64,000 nt of DNA from Candidatus Defluviibacillus avedoerensis (GTDB lineage: Bacteria > Pseudomonadota > Gammaproteobacteria > Burkholderiales > Burkholderiaceae_C): contig JADJBS010000010.1 in NCBI GenBank assembly GCA_016703665.1, positions 1 through 64,000 on the forward strand, in the 5' to 3' direction. Below the pieces are notes generated by a model, which was not told the origin of the DNA, made no database searches, and saw only the letters and a list, made by a program, of their open reading frames with translations. Position numbers and translations under genes: made by a program. How positions within the stretch are numbered: the stretch's first letter is position 1; the number at the start of each line of letters is the position of its first letter. Below, piece after piece: positions 1 to 9,523 of this stretch.

Positions 1-199
1 AAATGGTGAAGTGGGTCATGATCAGGGTGTAAAGCACCAGCGCTGCCACACACCGACAAATTCAGCAGGCCAGTGGCCAGCCAGTTTCACCCAAGAATCA
101 GTCATCACAGAGTCTCAAGCTCAAAGTTCGACGTAGGCAAGCATTTTGCCCGGTTTCCCCGTCATGGGCTTACCCGCACAAGTGGCAGAGATGCTCTGC

Positions 200-1481
200 T
201 CAGGCTTTTTGCCAAACAGCAGCAAAAATCCATCGGTCTGGTGCCGGTGTGGCCACAGCCGCAAATAAGCGGCCACTGACCAGGTTTTCTTTCTGGTGCC
301 GGCATGCGGGCATCGATTTTCAGGCCTTCCAGCAGTTTGGCCACGGGGAGCGGCTTGAAGTCCGTGCGGCGCAGTGCGGAATTCGTCCGCAATGGCTTCG
401 TTTTCTTGCGGCAACAGGTTGCCGCAGGTAGTGGCATAGACCAGGCGCCCGCCCGGCCTCAACAGACGCGCCGCACTCGCCAGAATCGCCGCCTGCTTTT
501 GCGCGACCTCATCAACCGATTTGGCATCCTGGCGCCACTAAATCCGGGTTGCGCCGCAGCGTGCCCAAGCCCGAGCAAGGCGCGTCCACCAGCACACGGT
601 CGATCTTGCTGGCCAGGCGCGCGACACGGTCATCACGCTCATGCGCAATGGCGCCGGGTGCACATGGATAAACCACTGCGTGCTAAGCGTGGCTCTGAGC
701 GCGTCCAGCCGATGGGCGGGATTGTCAAATGCGTACAAGCGCCCGGTGTTACGCATGCTCGCACCAATGGCCAAAATCTTGCCGCCTGCCCCGGCAGGAA
801 ATCCACCACCATCTCGCTGCTTGGCGTCGAGCAAGAGGGCAGGTTGCGACCCATCGTCCTGCACCCCGACCGCCCCCGGGTGAACACATCCAGCTTGCCC
901 AAATTGGGCTTACCTTCTACCCGCAAGCCCCAGGGCGAATACAGGCAAGGCGTGGTCTTGATCCCGGCCTTGGTCATTTCCTTTTCTACCTCAGAGCGCT
1001 TGGCCGTCATGGCGTTGACCCGCAAATCCAGCGGCGCCAGGCCCTGCAAGCTTTCCACCAGGGGCCAGAACTCGTCGCCCAACTGGCTCTTGAGCTCTTT
1101 CGCCAGCCACTCCGGCAGGTTGTGGCGGTGGCGCTCCATCAGGTCTTTGACCTGGATGCCATCGCAGGCATCAAGCCAGTTTTCTCTTGGTCAGAAAGCG
1201 CGCCCTTGAGGAAGCATCACGCGAGCCCACGCCGTGGGCAAAACCCAGAATCCCACGGGCGGCCCTCCTTGGGGCCGGAGCCTGACGGCGCAAAGTGGTC
1301 AAAGAGCAGCTTTTGCGCAGCACTGCATACACGGTGTCAGCCAGGGTAGAGGCGCTCGCGCGGGCCAAAAGAGCTGGTTTTCGCGGCAATAGCGAGCAAC
1401 CACGGCGTCAGCCGGATGGTCAAATTGAAGGACAAGGCCAACAGGTTCAGCGCAGACGTCGAGAAGGGCTTTAGGATGCAT
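200..1481 (-). CDS. rsmB: 16S rRNA (cytosine-C5) methyltransferase, RsmB/NOP2 family (frameshifted)
   Basis: Makes m5C in 16S rRNA, using S-adenosylmethionine. The reading jumps frame several times but reconstructs one protein of about 425 residues: a NusB-like N-terminal part (MHPKALLDVCAEP...), then LPEWLAKELKSQLGDEFWPL and APLDLRVN, then a methyltransferase core with VVDF..GAGGK.LA.GA.MRNTGRLYAFD. The DAPCSG-type catalytic segment is scrambled by an indel near 590. The C-terminal end reads RLWPHRHQTDGF. The stop at 200-202 assumes one T missing from a T run near 215. The start is the ATG at 1479-1481. A gene order purN then rsmB on one strand fits Burkholderiales. With at least four frameshifts it is either a pseudogene or, more likely in this indel-rich stretch, a sequencing artefact. 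Confidence 0.8.
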
Positions 1482-1739
1482 AGCTCTATTGTCCCCGCTT
1501 GTCAACACCCGTCCCACAAGAATGCGCCTTTGCCCCGATCCCGCCTGAGCAAACCGTGGCCCCTGGACTGCATGAGCGTACAAAGGCATGCGCTACGAGG
1601 TGCTGGGCACCGCCCGCTCAGTGAAACCCTGGAACCCATGGCGGTTTACTGCGCTGTATGGTGCCTGGGCTTTGGGCGCGCCCTGCCGCTATGTTTTTAG
1701 AAGCAGTCCAAGATAGATAGGAGGCTGTGCCAAGGGCTT

Positions 1740-2330
1740 TCAGCGCATCGAACCCAGCACCTCAGCCACGGCCTTAGGATAGATCACATGCTCTTGCGTC
1801 GCACGCGGGCAGCCAGGGTGTCAGCATTGTCATCAGGCAGCACGGGCAGCACGGCTTGCGCCAGGATGGGGCCGTGATCCAGCTCCGCCGTCACCTTGCA
1901 CCGTGGCGCCTGCGAACTTGCAACCGGCCTCAATCGCCCGCTGGTGCGTGTGCAACCCCGGGAAAGCGGGTAGCAAGGGAGGTGGATGTTGAGCAACCGC
2001 CCCGTGCAGTGGTTCACAAACCCGGGCGTCAGGATGCGCATAAAGCCCCGCCAGCACCACGAGCGCAGGTTGGTAGCCGTCGATCAGCTTGACCAGTTCG
2101 CCATCAAATGCCTCGCGCGACGCACAGCCCTTGTGGTCCAGCACCGCCGTGGCGATACCTTCGGTCTTCGGCAAACACTAGGCCTTTGGCGTCGGCCTTT
2201 TTGCTTTGACCAGGCCGCCACCCGAGCGTTGAGACTCTGGCCCCAGCCCTCGCGCTCAGCTGTGCCACGATAGCCGCCATGTTGAGCCGCTGCCCGAGAT
2301 CAGGATCAGACGTTTTTCGCCCAGGGACTG
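1740..2330 (-). CDS. purN: phosphoribosylglycinamide formyltransferase (frameshifted)
   Basis: Transfers a formyl group from 10-formyl-THF to GAR in purine synthesis. Pieces in three frames assemble into PurN: LILISGSGS(N)MAAIV at the N-terminus, KADAKGLVFAEDRGIATAVLDHKG, LVVLAGFMRILTPGFV, LLNIHPSLLPAFPGLHTHQ with the catalytic Asn/His region, then RVTAELDHGPILAQAVLPV containing the conserved His-Gly...Asp segment, and HVIYPKAVAEVLGSMR ending at TGA 1740-1742. The exact start is unclear because of an indel near 2290; I place it around 2320-2330. It lies upstream of rsmB on the same strand. At least three indels; no in-frame decay is visible, so a sequencing cause is likely. Confidence 0.8.
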
Positions 2331-2450
2331 ATTATCAGGGCCTTCCCGCAGGCATTCCTGCTGATTCCACCGCATCAATTTCGCTGATTTTTCGCATCAA
2401 TCACCGCGCACGATGCGGCGCAAAGCATTATTCCACGGAGAACCCCCGCC

Positions 2451-3141
2451 ATGCTCAAGCTCTACATCGGCAACAAAAACTATTCGTCCTGGTCCATGCG
2501 CCCCTGGGTGCTACCTCAAGCAAGCGGGCATCCCCTTTGAAGAGGTCAGCGGTGCGCTTTGACGCCTTCACCCCTGACAGCAACCTGAGCACCGCTTTAG
2601 GCAACTCAGCCCGGCAGGCAAAGTGCCCGTTCTGGTGGACGGCGACCTGGTCGTCTGGGACACACCGGCCATCGCCGAATACGTGGCCGAGCGCGTGCCC
2701 GAGCGTCAACTCTGGCCGCACGACATCGCGGCGCGTGCCCCGGCACGCAGCATCTGCGCCGGAAATGCATTCAGGCTTTCAGGCACTGCGCGGCGCCTGC
2801 ATGATGAACATCGAGGCTGACTTGAAGCACATCGGAAAAATCATCCAGCGCGACCGCGCCGATGTGCGCAAAGACCTGGCCCGCATTGACGAAATGTGGA
2901 GCGAGTTGCTCGCCGCGCATGGCGGCCCAATGCTCTTCGGCCAGTTCACTGTGGCCGACGCCTATTACGCGCCCGTGTGCATGCGCATCAGCAGCTACGG
3001 CTTGGCCGTGTCGCCAGCCGTGGCCGCCTATGTGGGCGCGTCACGGCCCTGCCTGGCGTGGCCGCATGGAGGGATGGCGCACTGGCCGAGAAAGATTTTC
3101 TGGACTTTGAAGAGCCCTATCGACTGAACCCAGATACCTGA
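2451..3141 (+). CDS. glutathione S-transferase family protein (frameshifted)
   Basis: The ATG at 2451 opens MLKLYIGNKNYSSWSMRPWV, a thioredoxin-fold N-terminus with the SSWSMRPW segment seen in many bacterial GSTs. After an indel near 2510 the protein continues with GKVPVLVDGDLVVWDTPAIA, the conserved cis-Pro and Asp/Thr glutathione-binding region, then EYVAERVPERQLWP. After another indel it ends with the all-alpha C-terminal domain (FGQFTVADAYYAPVCMRI, ADAYYAPV being typical). The stop is at 3139-3141. About 228 residues when repaired, the normal length. Substrate unknown. Only 11 bases separate it from the next gene. Confidence 0.8.
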
Positions 3142-3152
3142 GAGCCAGCGCC

Positions 3153-3543
3153 ATGCCCACCGTCCTAATCGAAACCTGCCAAGAACGTGAACCCGAGGCC
3201 GAAGTCGCCATCATGAATGCCGTGCATACGGCGCTGGTCGAGGTATTCCAAATCCCGGGGGCGACCGCGAGGTTCGCCTGTTGCGCATGCACCGCACCGC
3301 CTTCAAGCACCGCCCGACCGTGCCCACCCGAAGTTGTTCACCCTCATCAGCATTGACGCGTTTGCGGCCGATCTGTGGATGCCAAGCGCGCTGTACCGTG
3401 CCATCGTTGACAAACTGGAGCCACTGGGCATTCCACGTGACCATGTGCTGACGATTCTCAGAGAGCACCCGCTAGAGAACTGGGGCCTGCGTGGTGGCGT
3501 GGCGGGCTGCGACGCCAACTTGGGCTTTAAGGTGAACGTCTAA
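3153..3543 (+). CDS. tautomerase family protein (frameshifted)
   Basis: Reads MPTVLIETCQEREPEAEVAI and continues in another frame to HRTAFKHRPTVPHPKLFTLI and LREHPLENWGLRGG. It resembles the larger tautomerase-like proteins (about 130 residues, PF14552-like), which start with Met-Pro and carry a C-terminal ENWG(I/L)RGG motif. Pro2, the usual catalytic base of the superfamily, is present after the initiator Met. An indel lies near 3270. It sits between the GST gene and cca, and the three may be cotranscribed. The physiological substrate is not predictable from sequence. Confidence 0.7.
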
Positions 3544-3554
3544 ACTTCATCCCC

Positions 3555-4800
3555 ATGCAGATATACATGGTGGGTGGCGCCGTACGCGACGGCCTGTTGG
3601 GCTTGCCCGTGATGGACCGTGACTGGGTGGTAGTAGGCGCCACCCCCGAACAGATGGCGGCCATTGGTTTCTTACCCGTTGGCAAAGACTTCCCGGTCTT
3701 TTTGCACCCCAAGACCAAAGAGGAATACGCGCTGGCCCGCACGGAGCGCAAGACCGCCCCTGGATACAAAGGATTCGTGGTGCACGCCGAACCAACGGTG
3801 ACCCTCGAAGAAGACCTGTCTCGCCGCGATTTAACTATTAATTCAATAGCGAAGAACACAGATACAGATTACCGAAATGACCTGATCGACCCCTACAACG
3901 GCCAGCGCGACCTACGGCAGAAGGTGCTGCGTCATGTGACCGAAGCCTTTCGTGAAGACCCGGTGCGCATCCTGCGCGTGGCCCGATTTGCCGCCCGCTT
4001 TACGGACTTCACTGTCGCCCCAGAAACACGGGAACTCATGCGCGAAATGGTGGCGGCAGGCGAAGTGGATGCCCTGGTGCCAGAACGCATCTGGCAAGAA
4101 CTGGCCCGCGGGCTGATGGAAGCCCAACCTTCGCGCATGTTCGAGGTGCTGCGCGACTGCGGCGCACTCAAACGCTTGCTGCCGGAGGTAGACCGCCTGT
4201 GGGGTGTGCCCCAGCGCGCCGACTACCACCCGGAGATTGACACCGGCGTTCACGTGATGATGGTGCTGGACATGAGCGCCCGCCTGAATGCTAGCTTGCC
4301 TGTGCGCTTTGCATGCCTGACTCATGACCTAGGTAAAGCCACCACTCCAGCAGACGTGCTGCCCCGCCACATTGGCCACGAAGAACGTAGCCTGCACCTG
4401 ATCAAACCGCTATCGCAGCGGCTGCGCGTGCCCACCGATTGTCGTGAGTTGGCTGAGGTGGTCGCGCGTGAGCATGGCAACATCCACCGCTGTGAAGGTA
4501 TCAGTCCCGCAGCCACGGTGCGATTGCTGGAGCGCTGCGATGCGTTCCGCAAGCCAGAGCGCTTTACCGACATCTTGCAGGCCTGCGAATGCGATATCCG
4601 CGGACGGCTGGGGCTGGAAGATGCGCCATACCCTCAGCGGCAGCACCGAAGGCAGCGCTGCGCGCTGCGCAAGACGTTGCCACAGATTTGATAGCAGAAG
4701 AAGTCCAGCAGACCTGCGAAAGCAGCCCTAAAATAGGTATAAAATCGCCGAAGCGATTCATGCCGCTCGTGCCCGTGCCGTCAAAGCCCTGCATGCTTGA
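3555..4800 (+). CDS. cca: multifunctional CCA tRNA nucleotidyltransferase / HD phosphohydrolase
   Basis: Adds or repairs the 3' CCA of tRNAs. The N-terminal class II nucleotidyltransferase motifs are clear: GGAVRDGLLGLPVMDRDWVV with the metal-binding D-x-D region, EYALARTERK, and EDLSRRDLTINSIA. A neck region follows (EAFREDPVRILRVARFAARF). The HD domain, found in proteobacterial CCA enzymes, is seen as TGVHVMMVLDM, CLTHDLGKATTP and LPRHIGHEERS. Two indels near 4640 and 4745 shift the last 50 residues; the repaired C-terminus ends KALHA with TGA at 4798-4800. That stop overlaps the start of the next gene by 8 bases. The segment at 3838-3880 between the LTINSIA motif and LIDPYNG looks slightly expanded (see findings). 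Confidence 0.9.
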
Positions 4801-5999
4801 CCCGGCAACCCATCCAGCAGACCACCGCCGCATCGTCCTGGCGGGCATGCTGGCCTTGGCCACCGCCATGGGCATTGGGCGCTTTGCGTTCACCCGCTGC
4901 CGCCCAATGATGCTGCATGACGGCTCGACCACCCTGGCCGGGGCAAGTTGGCTGGCGAGCGCCAACTGCATCGGCTATTTGGCAGGTGCACTGCTTTGCA
5001 TGTTCAAGCCGGTGCCGCACCCTACTGTGATGGTTCGCGTTGGTCTGGTCAGCACCCTGGTGCTGACTCTTTGCATGGCCCTGCCATGGCCAGCCGTTTG
5101 GCCGCTGTTGCGCTTTGCCGCCGGAGTCTCCAGCGCCCTGGTGTTTGTCTACACCTCTGGCTGGTGCTTATCGCAAGCGGCCTTGCGCGGCCACACCAGC
5201 CTGGGCGCGCTGATCTATACCGGACCCGGCGCAGGCATTGTGCTGACGGGTCTGGCCGCCAGTGGCATGGTGGTTGCCGACTGGCACGCCAGCAGTGGCT
5301 GGCTGACTTTCGGGCTGTTGGCCCTGGCGTTGATTGGGGTGATCTGGCCGGTTTTCAACACACTCAACACCCTCCAGGCAAAACCCGCATCCCCTACCGC
5401 AACCGCAAATGCAGCGCCGGACCATTCAGCGCTGGAAGTGGCATTGTTGGCCCTGGCCTATGGCATCGCTGGTTTTGGTTACATCATCACCGCCACCTTC
5501 CTGCCCGTGATCGCGCGCCAGGCTCTGCCGGGTTCGGCCTGGCTGGACCTGTTCTGGCCCATCCTAGGTTGCGGCGTCATCGTAGGCGCCCTGGTGGCGT
5601 CCCGCATGCAGCAAGTACGCGATCTGCGCCTGGCGCTGCTGGGCTGCTACCTGATCCAGGCCGCAGGTGTGGCCTTGAGCCTGGTCATGCCCAATCTGGC
5701 GGGCTTTGCTCTGGGCAGTCTGCTGGTGGGCCTGCCTTTCACCGCCATCACTTACTTTGCGATGCAGGAGGCACGGCGCATCCGCCCCATCACATCGCTT
5801 CCACGATTGGCCTGCTGACTGCCCTCTACGGCCTGGGCCAGATCCTGGGGCCGCCGATGGCAGCCTGCCTGCTGGCAGCGCCACATCGCCAGCGGCAGGG
5901 TTTGATCTGGCGCTGACGATTGCGACAGGGTCGTTGGTCTTTGGTGCGGTCATGTTTGGGGTGCTGGCGCGCGGGTATCCCGTGAGGGACCCTTTGTAG
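4793..5999 (+). CDS. YbfB/YjiJ family MFS transporter (one frameshift)
   Basis: Inner-membrane carrier of the major facilitator superfamily, YbfB/YjiJ (DUF1228) branch. The N-terminus has AGMLALATAMGIGRFAFT, the signature GIGRF.(F/Y)T of this branch, followed by about 12 hydrophobic segments (for example ALLCMF, LVLTLCMALPWPAVWPLL, ALIYTGPGAGIVLTGLAASG, LVGLPFTAITYFAMQEARR). An indel near 5795 moves the last 65 residues (IGLLTALYGLGQILGPP...) to another frame; the stop is TAG at 5997-5999. The start ATG at 4793 overlaps the cca stop, suggesting translational coupling. Substrate unknown. Confidence 0.85.
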
Positions 6000-6224
6000 C
6001 CCATACCGTTGGGGCATACCTCATTGGGTGGATGCCCAAAATCCGCGTCTGTGCATAACAACCCTGGTCTGGGCTGCACAGGCGACGGCAATGTCTGCTT
6101 CATGGGAGCAAGCGGACACGTCGGCGTGGAATAAGGCAATCGTTCAGAGTACTCTCAGCAGAGGGCAACACCGCAGATTGACCTTGCCCCAACCTGGATT
6201 TTCCAGGGCGGATACAGTGCCACC

Positions 6225-6824
6225 ATGGCTAACGACCTGGTCACATCCCGCCTTTGCGTGTCGCTCATCACATGGGCAGCATCCGCCATTTGGGCGCCGC
6301 AACTTGCTGGGCTAGGACTGGGTTTAATTATAGGCACCGCCCCCGCAGAACCGTTGATCAAACTTGCCGAACCGAGCAAGCTTGCTTACAGATGTGGCAA
6401 CACGTATACCGACAGCGAGGAAGAGGCCCGCTCACGCGGGTGCAAACTGGTTAGCGCTGATCCGTCTGTGCTGGAGCAACTCAACGTAACCGGTCGCTAC
6501 CGCGAAATTGCCGCCAACAGCAACTTGAAAATATTCATCGACAAAAGCAAGACCGGCAGAGATGGCAAGCTGCTCAAGTCATGGTCCGTCCTGTCATACC
6601 ACAAGCCCCAGCCTATGTCTGGCAGTGATACCTTTCAGTCGGTTCAATCGCTGGAGTATTACGACTGCGCCAATCACACATCCGCCACCAAACGACAGGT
6701 GTATTACAAGGACAAGATCACCCAGGGTGAAGTGGTCGGCAGCGTGGATTTGGCCTTCAAGTTTGAGCAGGACCCGCCTGGCTCCATGGGCGAGTTGGTG
6801 ATGCAGTACCTGTGTGCCAACTGA
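6225..6824 (+). CDS. secreted protein with surface-adhesin-E-like domain
   Basis: A 199-residue protein with an N-terminal hydrophobic stretch (SAIWAPQLAGLGLGLIIGTA) that may act as a signal or anchor. A short YRCGNTYTDSEEEARSRGCK segment follows, resembling DUF4124-type periplasmic proteins (two Cys, possible disulphide). The C-terminal half (about residues 80-198) carries the adhesin-E-like pattern: SWSVLSYHKPQP, SVQSLEYYDCANH, a Tyr-rich strand and GEVVGSVDL, ending in YLCAN. Similar domains occur in many betaproteobacterial lipoproteins of unknown role. An inverted repeat that could end its transcript lies at 6929-6962. The frame is intact. Confidence 0.7.
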   Translation: MANDLVTSRLCVSLITWAASAIWAPQLAGLGLGLIIGTAPAEPLIKLAEPSKLAYRCGNTYTDSEEEARSRGCKLVSADPSVLEQLNVTGRYREIAANSNLKIFIDKSKTGRDGKLLKSWSVLSYHKPQPMSGSDTFQSVQSLEYYDCANHTSATKRQVYYKDKITQGEVVGSVDLAFKFEQDPPGSMGELVMQYLCAN

Positions 6825-6928
6825 ATCGCTCCCGCCGGAACGCCCGGGGTAGGAGTGATGCGTGCCCTGGCCCAGTTCCCATAGCAGCCAATCTCCCGAT
6901 TGAGGTGATTGCACCTTAGCTGACATGG

Positions 6929-6962
6929 AAAAGCCCTAGGTCTTGAATGACTTAGGGCTTTT
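6929..6962. terminator. inverted repeat, likely bidirectional terminator
   Basis: Arms AAAAGCCCTA (6929-6938) and TAGGGCTTTT (6953-6962) pair perfectly, with a further GTC/GAC extension and a loop of about 6 bases. The A and T runs at the ends make it work in either direction. It lies 100 bases after the adhesin-like gene and 40 bases from the tRNA-Phe 3' fragment, so it may originally have been the terminator of that tRNA gene. Confidence 0.75.
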
Positions 6963-7002
6963 GTCTTTGGCGAACTTCTTTGAAAGTCGCTGAAATGTTA
7001 GA

Positions 7003-7025
7003 TGGTGGCCTGGGGCGGAATCGAA
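7003..7025 (-). other. 3' end fragment of tRNA-Phe (probable att remnant)
   Basis: The minus strand ends ...TTCGATTCCGCCCCAGGCCACCA read in two parts: T-loop TTCGATT, T-stem half CCGCC, acceptor half CCAGGCC, discriminator A and CCA. It matches the 3' end of betaproteobacterial tRNA-Phe as I remember it, except for one acceptor base. The upstream tRNA body (anticodon arm, D arm) is absent: the sequence beyond 7025 shows no tRNA fold. A lone 3' tRNA end is what integration at a tRNA gene leaves at the far junction of an island. Confidence 0.6.
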
Positions 7026-7074
7026 AGATCCCTGGAACGCCCTAGCCACAAAGGGTTTCGGATTTCGTCAGAAA

Positions 7075-7097
7075 AGTTACTGCAATAGTTACTGCAA
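7075..7097. repeat. 11-bp tandem direct repeat, possible recombinase arm site
   Basis: AGTTACTGCAA occurs at 7075-7085 and 7087-7097, separated by one base and therefore 12 bases apart. It lies 50 bases from the tRNA fragment, where integrase arm-type sites commonly are. The function is inferred from position only. Confidence 0.45.
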
Positions 7098-7555
7098 AAC
7101 TTGCTGGGAAGTCACCCACCATCAACATCACATACCCAATTTGCCAATCACGCAGATAGTGTATCTGGGACCCATTCAATCCGCAAAGTTTTCACGTTTG
7201 TTGGCGAGTCCACCAAGGGATATCTGTCCGCGAAGATAGGCCGACTTTGCCGACCAGGTCACCTCGCGCATGGCGCAGCATCACCAATATGCTGACTCCT
7301 AAATATCACAGATTCTGATCAACAGGACGCCACACGACGCCAAACACTGGAGTCATTTTGGTCAGTCTCACGCAACCAGGGGCACCATGATGCTGCGAAC
7401 CGAAATTCGCTCAAATGAATTACCTCTAACTCGACGTCCGGGCCCCAAAAGGGTTTGTTTTTTGAAAAATTGGATATCCAAACGACACATCTGTCTTTGG
7501 CTTACAGGTACGAACTTGCTAATACCAATCCTCACCGAAACAAAAAGGACTGCAC
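7098..7555. other. island stretch without a recognisable gene
   Basis: No reading frame here resembles a known protein. The stretch lies between the tRNA-Phe remnant and the AlpA-like gene and is probably decayed mobile DNA. Confidence 0.5.
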
Positions 7556-7755
7556 ATGACTCCATTCCAAAGTTCAACTGCTGCTTACGACCAATTGCTC
7601 CGCCTAGCAGAGGTCTTAAACGTTACCCCGTCAGTCGGACAAGTTGGTATGAAGGAGTCAAACTGGCATTTATCCCGCACCCGTTCGACTTGGCAAACGG
7701 TCAGTGGCTTTGGCGCGCGTCGGAAATAGAAACAAAAATTAGGTCACTCAATTGA
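7556..7755 (+). CDS. AlpA-family helix-turn-helix regulator (frameshifted remnant)
   Basis: The ATG at 7556 starts MTPFQSSTAAYDQLLRLAEV, and after an indel near 7640 the other frame continues SRTSWYEGVKLAFIPHPFDL then WRASEIETKIRSLN to TGA 7753-7755. This is the AlpA layout: an LLRL.EV helix, a recognition helix with R(T/S)(S/T)WY.GVK.G..P.PV.L, and a closing WR.SEIE.(W/I)I. About 65 residues, normal for the family. AlpA proteins switch on excision or phage genes in integrated elements, which fits the neighbouring recombinase and tRNA remnant. Broken as read. Confidence 0.6.
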
Positions 7756-7913
7756 CGCGAAAGCGACGGCAATAGTTGATTTCGGCTCTATGTAAAAGGC
7801 TCGCTTGAATTCATTGATCTTCGTGAGGCAGGTCTGGGCCAAGTGCGGCCAATCACGAATGGCCGGTAACTGGAAGCCTAAGTTGGCGTAGGTCGCCGGC
7901 CTGGCAAGTTCTT

Positions 7914-8537
7914 TCAAATCTCCGTTTGTTCTGAAATTTCTAAGGCATCCTCGACCTCAATTCCGAGGTAACGCACGGTGCTTTCCAGCTTGGTGTGTCC
8001 CAGAAGCAATTGCACGGCACGGATGTTTTTTGGTACGCCGGTAGATCAAGGACGCTTGGTACGACGCATGGTGAGTGTGCCATAGGCTGTTGGATCCAGT
8101 CCGATTTCCTTAATCCAGGAACCAATATTCGTGCGTATTGTCTGGTTCCCAAGTGTGGGGAATCATGGACCCGGCTAGGGAAAAAGGTAATCGTCATTTG
8201 CCAGTTCCGCCTCCTTGATCCATTCAGTTACAGCATCTCTAGTTGGCGGCGTGATTTCAAATTGAACCGGTTATGACGTCTTTTGCTGCATGACGATCGC
8301 ACGCGGTGAGACGCGATCGCCATGGCAAAATATCCCGCACACGTAAACGGACCAGGTCACAGGCCCTGAGCTTGCTATCCAATCCAAGATCAAAGAGCGC
8401 AAGCTCCCGTGTGCGATGGCCAAGTTGAAGTCGTATGCGGATGGCCCAGATGTCTTTAAGTTTCAGCGGGGCCTCTGGCCAACAATTTTCCCTTTGTTCC
8501 ACGGAACTTTGACAGGGGCTGCAGTTTCGCTGTCCAT
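7914..8537 (-). CDS. short tyrosine recombinase / integrase, copy A (frameshifted)
   Basis: Reconstructs to about 207 residues. The N-terminus is MDSETAAPVKVPWNKGKIVG, then LKLKDIWAIRIRLQL, RTRELALFDLGLDSKLRACD and LVRLRVRDI, which includes the first catalytic Arg region. VQFEITPPTRDAVTEWIKEA, LFPSRVHDSPHLGTRQYARI and the HTMRRTK segment follow, then QLLLGHTKLESTVRYLGIEV with the LGH(T)xxxTxxYL signature and catalytic Tyr, ending EISEQTEI. Four or more indels are needed to read it through. The start is ATG 8535-8537. A decayed second copy lies at 15.5 kb on the same strand. It is the short stand-alone type of integrase, whose target site is not obvious. Confidence 0.75.
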
Positions 8538-9035
8538 GATGCTCTCCTTAAGTTGAAGGGAAAGCAACTGTGGACCGACCACGCCAATAGTCAATCCCGT
8601 CTCTGCATTGGAAATGCCTGACAGCAGACGTTGGTCGTTGGCACATGGGTGCCCGTTGCGATCAGTTGCAAGCGAAGCGTGGTGTCTTGTAAGCCGACAT
8701 GCAAATGGACCGGACAGGCGTTCAATCCTGCTCTGGCGATGCGCGCATCGCGAGCCTGGCAAACGAACTGGATTGCTACCGGACCGCACGCCGTGGAGCA
8801 AGGTTTGGCGAACTAGTCGAACACTGGGTTGTTTTTGCCACAGCGACCAAGTCTCTATGGCCGATGTTTGCACAGGGCAGTCCAAGTGCGGTAACGCGGG
8901 TGTTGAACATCAACATGCCCGACACACCAACCATATCCCGCATCATGGTCCAATGCGACGCTCTTCCTGCGTTTGCTTAAGCGCAACCGCATCGCCAGAT
9001 GGGCGCACCCGCGTGAACGCGCCCGTGTGACGAGA
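8538..9035. other. stretch without a recognisable gene
   Basis: About 500 bases between the integrase and the DUF1348 gene. Several short open frames exist on both strands but none resembles a known family, and none stays open for a convincing length. Possibly decayed coding DNA. Confidence 0.5.
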
Positions 9036-9503
9036 TCAGAGCCCAAGATCGATCAATGAGGCGTGGTCGCCCGGGCGCCGACCCAGAGGCCAGTGGAATT
9101 TGCGGTCTACGTCCTTGATCGGGAGATCATTGATGCTGGCAAACCGGTAGGCCATGAAACCGTGTGGATTAAATTCCCAATTTTCATTGCCATAAGAGCG
9201 AAACCAGTTCCCGGAGTCATCTCTCCATTCGTAGGCAAAGCGCACGGCAATGCGGTTGCCGGCAAAGGCCCACAGCTCCTTGATCAGGCGATAGTCCAAC
9301 TCCTTTGCCCACTTGCGCACCAGCAACTGGCGCACCTGCTCCCGTCCGACCGGAAACTCCGTGCGGTTGCGCCAGCGGGTGTCTTCGGTGTAAACCAGAG
9401 CGACGCGCTCCGGGTCTCGTGAGTTCCAGGCGTCTTCGGCCATGCGAACCTTTTGGACTGCGGTCTCCTGGGTGAACGGCGGCAATGGCGGCTTGGCATC
9501 CAT
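9036..9503 (-). CDS. DUF1348 / SnoaL-like (nuclear transport factor 2 fold) protein
   Basis: A 155-residue intact protein. The sequence FTQETAVQKVRMAEDAWNSR, TRWRNRTEFPVGREQVRQLL, KELDYRLIKELWAF, NRIAVRFAYEWRDDSGNW and the C-terminal PLGRRPGDHASL are the hallmarks of the DUF1348 family, which has the cone-shaped NTF2/SnoaL fold. No reaction is established for it as far as I know. It starts 20 bases after the cyanase stop and is the last gene of the cyanate operon, so a role with cyanate or its products (carbamate, ammonia, CO2) is possible, but this is inference. Confidence 0.85.
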   Translation of the reverse strand: MDAKPPLPPFTQETAVQKVRMAEDAWNSRDPERVALVYTEDTRWRNRTEFPVGREQVRQLLVRKWAKELDYRLIKELWAFAGNRIAVRFAYEWRDDSGNWFRSYGNENWEFNPHGFMAYRFASINDLPIKDVDRKFHWPLGRRPGDHASLIDLGL

Positions 9504-9523
9504 CGTGGCGTGCTCGACCCGGC

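Noticed and set aside
1..199. Possible start of a DUF4390-type gene after rsmB (minus strand, MTDSWVKLAGHWPAEF)
   Set aside because: Only about 110 bases are visible with a stop in frame; the gene-order argument alone is not enough.
304..1209. Plus-strand open frame of 301 codons opposite rsmB
   Set aside because: The opposite strand has recognisable RsmB sequence; this frame is an antisense shadow in GC-rich DNA.
4948..5916. Plus-strand open frame of 322 codons overlapping the YbfB-type carrier
   Set aside because: It is the +1 shadow of a clear membrane carrier; its residues (Arg/Gly/His-rich) have no family resemblance.
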